Positions 17,592 to 25,979 of a stretch of DNA of 64,000 nucleotides are shown here, in pieces (positions within the stretch are counted from its first letter, which is position 1; each line of letters opens with the position of its first letter). Source of the DNA: Bdellovibrio sp. (GTDB lineage: Bacteria; Bdellovibrionota; Bacteriovoracia; Bacteriovoracales; Bacteriovoracaceae); NCBI GenBank assembly GCA_016187935.1, contig JACPIU010000020.1:62001-126000 (forward strand), written 5' to 3'. Below the pieces are notes generated by a model, which worked only from the letters and a program-made list of their open reading frames with translations, searched no databases and was not told the origin of the DNA. The translations under genes and the position numbers were made by a program.

Positions 17592-18755
17592 ATGGGTCAT
17601 AAATATTTAGTTTTAGCATTTGTTTTTTTCACGTTCCTCATGGGAAATGCGAGCGCAGGCATTTATTCGATGAAAGATCTGGAAGCTCTCGAAAATGCCG
17701 GCCAGTACAAAGAATTTCTCGATCACGCCTTTGATATTCGTCCTGCCGAACGTGACAAACATTGGCAGGCCATGTTGAGTGCCATGGCCGTTCAGTACAT
17801 TTCTGAGGCCATCAAGCGTAAAGATTACTCAGAGCGAATTCTGGCCTACATTGAATATCTGATCACCTGGCAAGGATTGAAAAATGACGAGTTCTTTGAG
17901 AGTAAGCGTAATGATTATGGTCTAAAATTTTTTGCTCAATGTGCAAAAAATCTTGAGACCGTTCAACCATCTTGCAAGCAATCCCTGGTGAACTTCTGGG
18001 TTAACACTCCCAACAAAGTAAAAAATCATGACGTGGGAATCAACCTGGCCATGCTCATTCCTGGATTGCTTGAACACGAGGAGGCCTGGAATCTTATTCA
18101 AGCAGGAGTCCAAAGTAATATTGGCGAAATCTATTGTGCCAAAGCACCTATATTAAAAATAATCTTCGTCCAGTTGGATCGGATGATCTTAACAGAAAAA
18201 AGTGATGATGAGTTACGAGTCAATATTAAAATGGCCTTATCGCCCGATTGCAGAAACGGGCTCATTCCCGCTTTAAAAACGGCATTACGCTCACGGGATC
18301 CAAATCTGTTTGAAACGGCCTTCAAAGTATTAACCTTGCTTGATACCATCACAGCGAAAGAAAAAGACCTGTTTTATACCCTCTATATTCTTCGGGGACC
18401 ACATAATGGTGTCATTTTCAATGAGGCCTGGAATACCATGGAAGCGATGGGGCAGAATTTCTCCCGCAGAGTTAATGTTATGGGAGAATTGGCCAAGCTA
18501 GACCCTCTCCCTGATGGCGTGTTCCAAGGCCTCGATGCCAAAAGAACACAGGTTTTGATGGATTTTGTGGCAAAAACACTGCCGGAATACTTGGAACACT
18601 ATGCCCGAACTTGCCTTAACTATCTTGACGGTCGGGGTGAATTTCCCAATGGCAACCCCACGGTTGCTTGCCATGACTTTTTCAAAATGTATCTCAGTTT
18701 ATCTCATGCTAACGCTGCCTTAAATAAACGTTATCTTGCAAGACCTAAGTTTTGA
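17592..18755 (+). CDS. exported protein of unknown function
   Basis: Signal peptide MGHKYLVLAFVFFTFLMGNASA, then about 365 residues that look all-helical, possibly degenerate alpha-helical repeats (DHAFDIRPAERDKHWQAMLSA; ALKTALRSRDPNLFETAFKVL). Several paired cysteines (CAKNLETVQPSC, CLNYLDG...ACHDF) fit a periplasmic location. GAGG lies upstream of the ATG. The ThrE-type exporter starts 2 bases after its stop, so they share a transcript. No family recognised. Confidence 0.65.
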   Translation: MGHKYLVLAFVFFTFLMGNASAGIYSMKDLEALENAGQYKEFLDHAFDIRPAERDKHWQAMLSAMAVQYISEAIKRKDYSERILAYIEYLITWQGLKNDEFFESKRNDYGLKFFAQCAKNLETVQPSCKQSLVNFWVNTPNKVKNHDVGINLAMLIPGLLEHEEAWNLIQAGVQSNIGEIYCAKAPILKIIFVQLDRMILTEKSDDELRVNIKMALSPDCRNGLIPALKTALRSRDPNLFETAFKVLTLLDTITAKEKDLFYTLYILRGPHNGVIFNEAWNTMEAMGQNFSRRVNVMGELAKLDPLPDGVFQGLDAKRTQVLMDFVAKTLPEYLEHYARTCLNYLDGRGEFPNGNPTVACHDFFKMYLSLSHANAALNKRYLARPKF

Positions 18756-18757
18756 TC

Positions 18758-19987
18758 ATGCAACAAGCCTACCCCGCCTACCTCGCCGAGATTGATGCCA
18801 TTGTAGAAATTGGAACAAGCTTTCATCGACTTGGTGTCAATGCCTACAGAATCGAAGCCGCACTCTCCTCCTTGGCGGAGAAAAAGGGTCTTGAAGGGCA
18901 ATTCTTTTTTACCCCCACTATCATCATTGCCTCCTTTAAAACCCCTGATGGGGAAATTGGCCGGCATGTTCGTATCGAACCGGGCAATATCGATTTAGGA
19001 AGACTGTGCGCTGTCGATACCTTGGCCCACCAATACGCCCAAGAGACAATTTCTGCCGAAGGGCTACTACTGGCCCTGAGTAAAATTCAAAAGAACCCTG
19101 AGCTATATCCCCAATGGGCACGACTTCTTTGTTTTGCCGTAGGAAGTGGTGGCCTTTCTCTGGTTTTTGCACCTTCTGTGCCCAATCTTATCTCCGGCCT
19201 CATCCTGGGTTTGACGGTGGGTGTCTTGGATTGGATTTCCGGCCGTTTCGATAGAATGCGCCAGCTTCAGGAGGCAACGGCGGCCTTTGTTGTCACGGTA
19301 GGGGCCATCGTCCTCAAAATGATTTTTCCTGGGGTAGACTTGGACATTATTATCTTATGCGGGCTGATAAAACTCCTTCCCGGACTTTCTCTCACAGTCG
19401 CCCTGGCGGAATTGTCCCAATATCATCTGGCCTCGGGTACGGCGCGTTTTATGGGTGCCATGATGTCTCTTTTGAAACTCACTTTTGGAATTATCCTGGC
19501 CAATCGCATACTGTCATTTTTGCCGGTCTTCAATTTTAACCCTTTGGACTTTCTGAACATTTCCCTACCCGTCTGGAGCCTTATCCCGGGACTTTTGGCC
19601 TATTCCTTCTCAACCGCGATCGTCTATAAGGCCGCCCCCCAAGATACTTGGGCGGTATTCACGGCAGGATTAATCGGGGCCCTGTCCATCAAGGTCGGGG
19701 GCCATTTCCTGGGCGCCGATATGGGCGCCTTTCTTGCTGGGATGGTGATCGGTGCCCTATCCAATTACTTCTCCAACTTGTTATCACGGCCGGTGGGTCT
19801 CTTCTTATGGCCAGGAATTTTAATTATTGTGCCAGGAAGTTTTGGCCTAAAAGGGCTGTCGGCACTCTTCGTGCATAATTACGATATTGGATTTACCGCC
19901 CTGGTCACCACTTTTGCCGTATCCATTTCCTTGGTGGCCGGACTCTTTTTTGGTAACCTTATCATTCGACCGCGCAGCAGTGTATAG
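18758..19987 (+). CDS. threonine/serine exporter (ThrE) family membrane protein
   Basis: Inner-membrane efflux protein of the ThrE group (DUF1212 plus DUF3815-like halves). An N-terminal soluble domain of about 120 residues has GTSFHRLGVNAYRIEAALSSLA and IIIASF, typical of DUF1212. It is followed by about ten hydrophobic segments (GLILGLTVGVLDWISGRF, LIKLLPGLSLTVALAEL, LFLWPGILIIVPGSFGLKG). ATG at 18758 is used; a TTG two codons earlier overlaps the preceding stop. Close spacing to its neighbours indicates an operon with 17592 and the GNAT gene. Substrate not shown by sequence. Confidence 0.85.
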   Translation: MQQAYPAYLAEIDAIVEIGTSFHRLGVNAYRIEAALSSLAEKKGLEGQFFFTPTIIIASFKTPDGEIGRHVRIEPGNIDLGRLCAVDTLAHQYAQETISAEGLLLALSKIQKNPELYPQWARLLCFAVGSGGLSLVFAPSVPNLISGLILGLTVGVLDWISGRFDRMRQLQEATAAFVVTVGAIVLKMIFPGVDLDIIILCGLIKLLPGLSLTVALAELSQYHLASGTARFMGAMMSLLKLTFGIILANRILSFLPVFNFNPLDFLNISLPVWSLIPGLLAYSFSTAIVYKAAPQDTWAVFTAGLIGALSIKVGGHFLGADMGAFLAGMVIGALSNYFSNLLSRPVGLFLWPGILIIVPGSFGLKGLSALFVHNYDIGFTALVTTFAVSISLVAGLFFGNLIIRPRSSV

Positions 19988-19999
19988 GAGATGCCTGGA

Positions 20000-20431
20000 A
20001 TGAAGGTAGACATTTGGCCATCGACATATACCCAAAAAATCACTTTGAACAATGGCCGGGCCATCGTGCTTAAAAAACGCCCGGATCAACAAGGCCAGAA
20101 CTCTTTGAATTTGATCACATTATATGCGGAAGACGATATGACTCACCAGTGCATGGGGGAAGCTTCCCTCCTTGGTCCCCCCGAAAATGCCCGATTTCGC
20201 ATCCAGGTTCAGGAAGAATTTCGCGGTCACGGTTTGGGAAAAAAATTTTTTCAAACTCTGGTGGCCCTGGCCCGAACACTTGGTATCACGGCATGCACTC
20301 ATATTCCTATCCCTCCCCCTTCAAAAAAAGTCTTAGAAAAATTGCAACTCCTGAAGTGGGTCCACCTTGACTATGATTCTCAGGGACAACTGAACATTCA
20401 CTGCCAATTCAACCAGAGAATGAGGATTTGA
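20000..20431 (+). CDS. GNAT-type acetyltransferase-like protein
   Basis: About 143 residues with a GNAT acetyl-CoA binding core: FRIQVQEEFRGHGLGKKFFQTLVALARTLG, where RGHGLG is the pyrophosphate-binding loop. The second ATG at 20000 is preferred because AGGAG is 9 bases away from it and touches the first ATG at 19991. Preceded by ThrE and followed by the VanX-like gene after 3 bases. Substrate unknown. Confidence 0.7.
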   Translation: MKVDIWPSTYTQKITLNNGRAIVLKKRPDQQGQNSLNLITLYAEDDMTHQCMGEASLLGPPENARFRIQVQEEFRGHGLGKKFFQTLVALARTLGITACTHIPIPPPSKKVLEKLQLLKWVHLDYDSQGQLNIHCQFNQRMRI

Positions 20432-20434
20432 GAA

Positions 20435-21013
20435 ATGACTTCAACCATCACTCTTCCTCTGGTTGATTTGGCGAAAGAAATCCCGGCATTGATCGTCGAT
20501 TTAAAATATGCCACTTCTGATAACTTCACCGGCCAACCAGCGCCCGATTATAAAACCTTACGGCCCATGGCCCACCCTGAAATGGCGGCGATCTTAAGAG
20601 GTGCGGCCCAGGACCTAGAGAGTGAAGGATATTCACTGGTTCTTTTTGATGCCTTTCGCCCGGAAAGCACCATCCAATATTTTGTTGAATGGGCCTTGCA
20701 ACCAGAAAATAATCAGCTGCTTAAGGAACGTTTCTATCCTCGCCTACAAAAATCCCAATTGCTTGAAGATGGCTATATTTCACGCCTATCTCCCCATGGC
20801 AAAGGCCTTGCCGTGGACGTCACTTTAGCACGCCGAGACGTCCCCTTAGACATGGGGACGCAATTTGATTTTTTTGACTTTCGCTCCCATACCGACAGCC
20901 GTGATATTCCAGAACACTGCCAAGATAACAGGCAACAATTAAAATCTTTTCTTGAAAAGCATGGTCTTAAAAACTATCGAAAAGAATGGTGGCACTTCAG
21001 TTTGCGCTTATGA
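20435..21013 (+). CDS. M15D VanX-like D-Ala-D-Ala dipeptidase
   Basis: Zinc dipeptidase that splits D-Ala-D-Ala. In non-resistant bacteria this family recycles peptidoglycan fragments. Motifs: FDAFRPEST with the substrate-binding Arg, SPHGKGLAVDVTL (SxHxxGxAxD zinc motif), and KEWWHFSL (ExxWH catalytic Glu and zinc His). 192 residues, no signal peptide, so cytoplasmic. No vanH or vanA neighbours are present, arguing against a resistance cassette. A terminator follows. Confidence 0.9.
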   Translation: MTSTITLPLVDLAKEIPALIVDLKYATSDNFTGQPAPDYKTLRPMAHPEMAAILRGAAQDLESEGYSLVLFDAFRPESTIQYFVEWALQPENNQLLKERFYPRLQKSQLLEDGYISRLSPHGKGLAVDVTLARRDVPLDMGTQFDFFDFRSHTDSRDIPEHCQDNRQQLKSFLEKHGLKNYRKEWWHFSLRL

Positions 21014-21025
21014 GCGCATAAAATA

Positions 21026-21052
21026 AAAAGGGCCTTTAAGAAGGCCCCTTTT
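21026..21052 (+). terminator. intrinsic terminator
   Basis: GGGCCTT-TAAG-AAGGCCC stem flanked by an A-run and a T-run with one mismatch. It ends the operon finishing with the VanX-like gene and, read the other way, could stop the convergent SWIB gene 26 bases away. Confidence 0.82.
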
Positions 21053-21077
21053 ATTACGAAGTTAAAAAATAACTCGA

Positions 21078-21476
21078 TTAGCTCAAATGTTTGCCGACCA
21101 AGCTGGCCAATTCAAACATCGTCACTTCTTTCTTTCCAAATACTGCTTCGAGTTTGTCATCAGCAAGAATGTTGCGCTTGTTATTTGGGTTTTGGCAGTT
21201 ATGCTTACGAATGTATTCCCAAATTCTCTTTACAACTTCAGTTCGTGGCATTTGACCGCTACCAACAACAGCTGCCAATGCAGGTGAAGGGGTAAGGGGC
21301 TTCATGAAAGCTGCATTAGGTTTACGTGCAGTTTTCTTCTTAGCAGGCTTAGCTACCTTCTTAGGAGCAGCTTTCTTAGCTTTTGCTACCACTTTCTTGG
21401 TAGCTTTTTTTGCTGCTACTTTTTTAGCAACCTTCTTCTTGGGTGCCGCTTTCTTTGTCGCTTTCTTCTTCGCCAT
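21078..21476 (-). CDS. SWIB/MDM2-domain protein with histone-H1-like tail
   Basis: Probable DNA-associated protein. The start at 21476 (MAKKKATKK) has GGAGGAATT upstream; the frame extends 29 codons further without a good site. Residues 1-60 are Lys/Ala/Pro repeats resembling histone H1 C-terminal tails. Residues about 60-132 form a SWIB domain: FMKPLTPSPALAAVVG, VVKRIWEYIRKHNCQNP, ILADDKLEAVFGKKEVTMFEL. Such SWIB plus basic-tail proteins occur in Chlamydia and several deltaproteobacteria-like groups and are thought to condense DNA. Monocistronic between two terminator/intergenic stretches. Confidence 0.88.
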   Translation of the reverse strand: MAKKKATKKAAPKKKVAKKVAAKKATKKVVAKAKKAAPKKVAKPAKKKTARKPNAAFMKPLTPSPALAAVVGSGQMPRTEVVKRIWEYIRKHNCQNPNNKRNILADDKLEAVFGKKEVTMFELASLVGKHLS

Positions 21477-21623
21477 AATTCCTCCATTACTTTTGTGAGT
21501 GAAAACTCTATTTTCTTCTTCGTTTATAACCAGCGTGCTTCCTATTATGAACAAATTTTTCACTATATGTCTATAGGTATGTCAGAGGTGTATACCAATC
21601 AATTTCAAAAATCATTCTTAAAC

Positions 21624-22133
21624 TTAGTCTTTCAAGGTCTTCATCCACTCTACAACTTGGCCATTTTCTCCAAATTTGTGATTGGTCTTCCTGTAACCAT
21701 GGCTCTCATTTAAGGAGTACATTCGAAAATTATCGATTCGGCAGTAGTGATAAATGTATCTGGCATGCAGGCTTATGGCCTTTTCCTCAATGAAACCCTT
21801 AATTTTATGAGAATGACCACTTCCCTGATAATTCATTTTTATGGCGGTATTCTTAGACAAAAGGCGATCCTTGTCCTTTTTTAAAAAAACCGCGGCAATA
21901 GTATCCTTGCCTAAATTGACAGAATAGAGATCCCAACCGTCCTGAACTTCGTGCTCAATATCACCCAAAGTCCACTTGAAATCGGGGGTATCTGAAAAGG
22001 CATCGATGTTGTATTCAAAGATTTTCTTATAATCTTCAGGTCCACTGGCCCGGACAAAGGTTAATTTCTCGGTATCCGGGCTTTTCTTACCGGTCTTATG
22101 GCGTTTGTTCTTCGCTGCGCTCTGCTTGGGCAT
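21624..22133 (-). CDS. GNAT-like acetyltransferase with basic N terminus
   Basis: 169 residues. A basic leader (MPKQSAAKNKRHKTGKK) is followed by a GNAT-like core. DTIAAVFLKKDKDRLLSKNTAIKMNYQGSGHSHKIKGFIEEKAISLHARYIYHYCRIDN has the strand, then the Q-G-S-G-H CoA loop, then helix and N residue order. MYSLNESHGYRKTNH is the usual GNAT C-terminal turn. GGAGGGCTTTT precedes the ATG. Substrate unknown. Confidence 0.65.
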   Translation of the reverse strand: MPKQSAAKNKRHKTGKKSPDTEKLTFVRASGPEDYKKIFEYNIDAFSDTPDFKWTLGDIEHEVQDGWDLYSVNLGKDTIAAVFLKKDKDRLLSKNTAIKMNYQGSGHSHKIKGFIEEKAISLHARYIYHYCRIDNFRMYSLNESHGYRKTNHKFGENGQVVEWMKTLKD

Positions 22134-22160
22134 AAAAGCCCTCCTCTAATCGTCAATTAT

Positions 22161-22967
22161 TTAGGATGCCTCGGTGAACGATTCCTCGTCAACCACTTTA
22201 AGTTTAACGGAATTCTTAGAAAGAGAGAAAAAAAATTGCTGTATAAAGAGCAACGTCCCCCTCCTTCCCCCTCGACACTGTCGGCATACCCCCGTAAAGG
22301 AGATTACCAAGGAGTCATCATCCACATCTATCAAGGCAATCCCTCCCCCATCAGCAGCTAACACAGGCCGAATGAACAGCTCTAAAAGGTGCTCTATCCA
22401 TCGCACTCGCGTCAGCATATCACTAGTCTTCCACTCCACTGGAGATAATGGCTGGATTTCTGCCAAACTATGCCGAGAATAAATTTTCTCCTGCATGAGC
22501 TGGCCTTCAAGACCGCCAATAAAGCCACTCATAAGCTGTCTAAACCATTGGTGCATTTCGCTAAAAATTCTGCCATCCCAGAGTGGATATTCAGGCCTTT
22601 CCCTCAGATAATTCTCAATTTCCCTTAGTTCAATCCGGGACAATTCAGGTCGACTCCGCCCTTGGGCAAAAAGACAAAGAACATCAAGAATGGCGGTTTG
22701 CCTGAACCTGAGGTCCTGATCATCGTCAAAATTATCGGTGAAAGAAAAGTATAGTCGCTCAATTCTATGATGACTCCATAGCACATGAAAGATCACTCGT
22801 CCGAGGCAAATAGGCCCTAAATAACCGCTCTCCTGCTCTAACCGAACAAGATCTCGTTTAGACATGAGCAAAAACTGGGGTGATAGGGCATGTTTGTTGA
22901 AAGTTTCAGAGGGCAAGATTCCCTTCCTTACTTCTTGTGTTAAACTGACACACGCGACAATTAACAT
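22161..22967 (-). CDS. protein with NifU-like C-terminal Fe-S scaffold domain
   Basis: 268 residues. The C-terminal 75 match the NifU/NFU domain: FIRPVLAADGGGIALIDVDDDSLVISFTGVCRQCRGG, with DGGG and a CxxC that can hold a 4Fe-4S cluster for delivery to apoproteins. Residues 1-190 form a separate helical domain (SHHRIERLYFSFTDNFDDDQDLRFRQTAILDVLCLFAQ) I do not recognise. It diverges from the thiamine pyrophosphokinase-like gene with 29 bases between starts. A cysteine desulfurase lies elsewhere in the window (37237-38418). A role in Fe-S maturation is inferred from the domain. Confidence 0.75.
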   Translation of the reverse strand: MLIVACVSLTQEVRKGILPSETFNKHALSPQFLLMSKRDLVRLEQESGYLGPICLGRVIFHVLWSHHRIERLYFSFTDNFDDDQDLRFRQTAILDVLCLFAQGRSRPELSRIELREIENYLRERPEYPLWDGRIFSEMHQWFRQLMSGFIGGLEGQLMQEKIYSRHSLAEIQPLSPVEWKTSDMLTRVRWIEHLLELFIRPVLAADGGGIALIDVDDDSLVISFTGVCRQCRGGRRGTLLFIQQFFFSLSKNSVKLKVVDEESFTEAS

Positions 22968-22996
22968 TGCTGGTATCCTAACAGAACGAAGACAGT

Positions 22997-23647
22997 ATGC
23001 GTGAACAAAATCAAACCACCCACCCTCTTTTTAAGGCCTCAAGGGTCATCATTGTCGGCCCGATGATTGGCGACTGGGAAGAGAATCAACCTCGATTGCC
23101 TTTGCCACCGTACCCCGTGCTTTTTATCGATGGGGGCAAGCACCAGCAAAAAAATTTCGCTGACAATCCAACCTTCTCTATTGGAGACGCCGATAGTTTT
23201 CATGGCGATTTAGACATCCTTCTTCCAAAAAACAAAAATATCAGTGATCTCAAGGCAGGACTTGATCTTCTCTCCTCAGCGGTCAAGGAAATTTACTTTT
23301 TTGGTTTCTGTGGCGGGCGGAAAGATCATGAATTAATCAACCTGGGTGAAATTTATCAATTTTTGCACCGGCAACAAGGCCCATGTCAGGCCTTTTTTGA
23401 CAAAGAATTCCATGCCATCCAAAGTGGCACTTATGAACTCTCTTATAAAGGCATTTTTAGCCTGCTGGCCTTCGAAAGCACAACGGTGAGCTTGATTGGG
23501 GAGGTCGAATTCCCATTGCGTACCCCTACCCGATTGGATGCATTTTCCAGTCTCGGACTTAGTAATCGTGCCGACGGAACGTTCACTTTGTCCTGTAATT
23601 TGCCTATTTTTTTACTTTTTCCAGGAGGCATACTATGGCCCCAATAG
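22997..23647 (+). CDS. thiamine pyrophosphokinase-like protein
   Basis: Predicted to transfer pyrophosphate from ATP to thiamine. Motifs: VLFIDGG near 34, FSIGDADSFHG near 60 (GDxDS metal site) and FFGFCGGRKDHELINL near 95 (GxRxDHxLxN). The C-terminal thiamine-binding beta domain follows, ending LSNRADGTFTLSC. Length of 216 residues is normal. It starts a plus-strand operon with DUF1624 (13-base overlap) and ResB genes. Confidence 0.75.
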   Translation: MREQNQTTHPLFKASRVIIVGPMIGDWEENQPRLPLPPYPVLFIDGGKHQQKNFADNPTFSIGDADSFHGDLDILLPKNKNISDLKAGLDLLSSAVKEIYFFGFCGGRKDHELINLGEIYQFLHRQQGPCQAFFDKEFHAIQSGTYELSYKGIFSLLAFESTTVSLIGEVEFPLRTPTRLDAFSSLGLSNRADGTFTLSCNLPIFLLFPGGILWPQ

Positions 23648-24342
23648 AGAAAGGCCAGGAAGCAACATCCTATACCCGCTTCAATTTTGTTGACGAGCTA
23701 CGCGGAATCGCAGTTGGTTTGATGATTTTTTTTCATTTTTCTTATGACCTTAGAATCTTTGGCTTTGCCTCCATCAATTTCCAACGGGACTTCTTTTGGT
23801 GGTTTCTTCCCCGCCTCATTGTCTTCTTGTTTCTCTTTTCGATGGGCCTATCGACATGTCTTGGACATTGGCCAAAATTCAAGAAACGTCCTTTTTTCAT
23901 TCGCTTGGCAAAGGTCGGCGGAGGTGCTGCTTTAGTGTCACTCGTCACTTATCTACTCTTTCCCGAGCGATGGATTTATTTCGGAACGCTACACTGCATC
24001 ACCTTAAGCTCCATTGCCATTTTACCTTTTCTGGGAAGACCCTGGCCGGCCTTGATCTTAGGCTTGGCCTTGCCCATTTCCAAATGGGGTTTTGGCATTG
24101 GTCCCTCGTGGTTCTCACTCAAACATCAATCTATGGATTACATTCCCTTTCTGCCATGGTTCGGTATTTGTCTGATGGGTGTCTTTGCTTTCCATATGGG
24201 CCTGCATAAAATCAATCTTCCAATTCCAATGAAGATCAAGCAGGGCCTACAATTTTTTGGACGCCATTCTTTTCTCATCTACATGCTCCATCAACCACTT
24301 TTGTATGGTACAGTTTATCTTGTATGGATGATTCAACGTTAG
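23635..24342 (+). CDS. DUF1624 acyltransferase-like membrane protein
   Basis: Multi-pass inner-membrane protein of the DUF1624 group, related to heparan-alpha-glucosaminide acetyltransferases. It opens RFNFVDELRGIAVGLMIFFHFSYDLRIFG, the family signature with a conserved Asp, Arg and His. It has about six or seven hydrophobic segments and ends LLYGTVYLVWMIQR. GGAGGCATACT precedes the ATG. It overlaps both neighbours, so the three genes are translationally linked. Acyl acceptor unknown. Confidence 0.8.
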   Translation: MAPIEKGQEATSYTRFNFVDELRGIAVGLMIFFHFSYDLRIFGFASINFQRDFFWWFLPRLIVFLFLFSMGLSTCLGHWPKFKKRPFFIRLAKVGGGAALVSLVTYLLFPERWIYFGTLHCITLSSIAILPFLGRPWPALILGLALPISKWGFGIGPSWFSLKHQSMDYIPFLPWFGICLMGVFAFHMGLHKINLPIPMKIKQGLQFFGRHSFLIYMLHQPLLYGTVYLVWMIQR

Positions 24343-25964
24343 TCTCCAAAGTGGGTGTTGCCCCTCATTCAAAATGGTCTCACCTATTACACTTTGCAAA
24401 AATCTCCACACTCATATTTGTTGCGGTTCTTGTGATTTTGATGATCATTGGAACTCTTGCGGAAGGTTATGGCGGAGCTGATTTCGCCAACCGCCTAATT
24501 TTTAGTCGCTGGTATTTTTTAGGCCCATTTCTTTTTATCTTTCTCTATCTCATAGGCTCGTTGGGTGCCTGCATTCCCTTACAACGCCGCCTCATTGGAA
24601 GTTATTTAATTCAACTCGGCTTCATTCTCTTGGGGGTTGAATTTCTCATGACGTCTTGGAATGGGGAATACGGTACCATGACTTTGCTGCCACATGCTTC
24701 CAGTGATGAGGTCATGCTTGATGAAGACATCATCACCATCACTTATGAGGACAAGGATCATCAATCGGGCCACGAATCCATCTCGTTTAATCTCCCTAAC
24801 AGCGCCTTTACCAGCAAACTGCATGATGCCTATCGCGATGTTGCGCTGACAACTTTTATTCCTTTCAGCGGCAAGGTGCTTACCTGGGCCTACCCCTCAG
24901 GCCAGGGCCCAGGGACCTTCTCTTCATCACAATATCAAATCAAGACAACCGGCGCAGGGACTCATCTTGAGTTTGACGTTGTTTTGTCTCAACACCCTGA
25001 GGCCAAGGAATTTTTATCTGTTCTCAATGTGCCCCCTGTCTCGATTCAATATTTACCCGAGGAAGTTACACCATGCTTTGATCGTATCGGGGCCAGTAAA
25101 ATCATCCTATGGGATATTCAAAGTAAAGTCTGCTTCACTCCTGAGGAACAGAAAATTGCAATTCAACGTCCTGTGGTAGGTAAACGCTTCATGGCAATTA
25201 AAAGAGACCATGAGTTTCATAGCTTCTTCCCCGATTTCTCTCCCTATCCTCTAACTCAAGATCTCAATCCGATTAAAACTTCTCCCTTGCGTGTTATGGC
25301 GTTAAACAATTTTGAAGACGCTCAGCACCTCTTTTTAATGGGCCCCAAACTGGCCTTTATAAAAGAGGGGGTCTGGGTAACCGAATCCTTGATGCTGGAA
25401 CGCCCGCAACACATCCCGAATCTCATGCTTGAGATCACCTTACTTCATCATACTGTGGAAAAAATCCCCATGCTTGTGCCCCAATTCATCTACCCGAAAC
25501 AACAACAGGGACAACTCGCGACCGGCAAAGTCAAGGCGGTAGAAGTCCTCATACAAGGGCGAACATATTGGGTAACCAATGAAATGCCCCTGCAACTCGA
25601 AGTCAGTAAAAAACTCATCACCCTCCAACTCAAGAAAAAAACTATAAAACTTCCCTATCATGTATCCGTTTCGCAAGTTCATCACGATGGGGCTTCGCTT
25701 CACTTCAACGGTCCTGAGCATAATGGGCATTACCTGGTTTCAATGAACCATCCTTTACAGATCGACGGCGTGACTTTTTATCGTAAAGAAAAATCAAACG
25801 GAGACCAGGCCAATGCCGCTGTTCTCACAGTAAACTTTTCTCCCAGTCATCCTCTGAAATACTTTGCGCTGATGATGGCCTTGGTTGGATTAATTCTTTA
25901 TTTTCTGCTACAGAACACGGGGGAATTTAAAACACAAGAGGCCCAAAAGGGCCCCCTATGTTAA
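24324..25964 (+). CDS. ResB-like cytochrome c biogenesis membrane protein
   Basis: 546 residues, ResB/CcsB-family. Three N-terminal hydrophobic segments (residues about 28-50, 70-90, 95-115) with LIGSLGACIPLQRR are followed by a large periplasmic domain, and one C-terminal segment (KYFALMMALVGLILYFLLQ). The late motif MNHPLQIDGVTFYR matches the ResB MNxPLxxxGxxFY signature. ResB works with a CcsA-type haem handling protein to attach haem to c-type cytochromes. No ccsA gene lies next to it here. It overlaps the DUF1624 gene by 19 bases. Confidence 0.8.
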   Translation: MDDSTLVSKVGVAPHSKWSHLLHFAKISTLIFVAVLVILMIIGTLAEGYGGADFANRLIFSRWYFLGPFLFIFLYLIGSLGACIPLQRRLIGSYLIQLGFILLGVEFLMTSWNGEYGTMTLLPHASSDEVMLDEDIITITYEDKDHQSGHESISFNLPNSAFTSKLHDAYRDVALTTFIPFSGKVLTWAYPSGQGPGTFSSSQYQIKTTGAGTHLEFDVVLSQHPEAKEFLSVLNVPPVSIQYLPEEVTPCFDRIGASKIILWDIQSKVCFTPEEQKIAIQRPVVGKRFMAIKRDHEFHSFFPDFSPYPLTQDLNPIKTSPLRVMALNNFEDAQHLFLMGPKLAFIKEGVWVTESLMLERPQHIPNLMLEITLLHHTVEKIPMLVPQFIYPKQQQGQLATGKVKAVEVLIQGRTYWVTNEMPLQLEVSKKLITLQLKKKTIKLPYHVSVSQVHHDGASLHFNGPEHNGHYLVSMNHPLQIDGVTFYRKEKSNGDQANAAVLTVNFSPSHPLKYFALMMALVGLILYFLLQNTGEFKTQEAQKGPLC

Positions 25965-25979
25965 ATTTCATCCCGAGAA

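Noticed and set aside
20435-21013. Vancomycin resistance (vanX)
   Set aside because: No vanH, vanA or vanRS genes nearby, so the dipeptidase is more likely for wall-peptide recycling.
25935-25965. GGCCC-AAAA-GGGCC hairpin at the end of the ResB gene
   Set aside because: Only a 5-base stem within coding sequence and no T-run; too weak for a terminator call.
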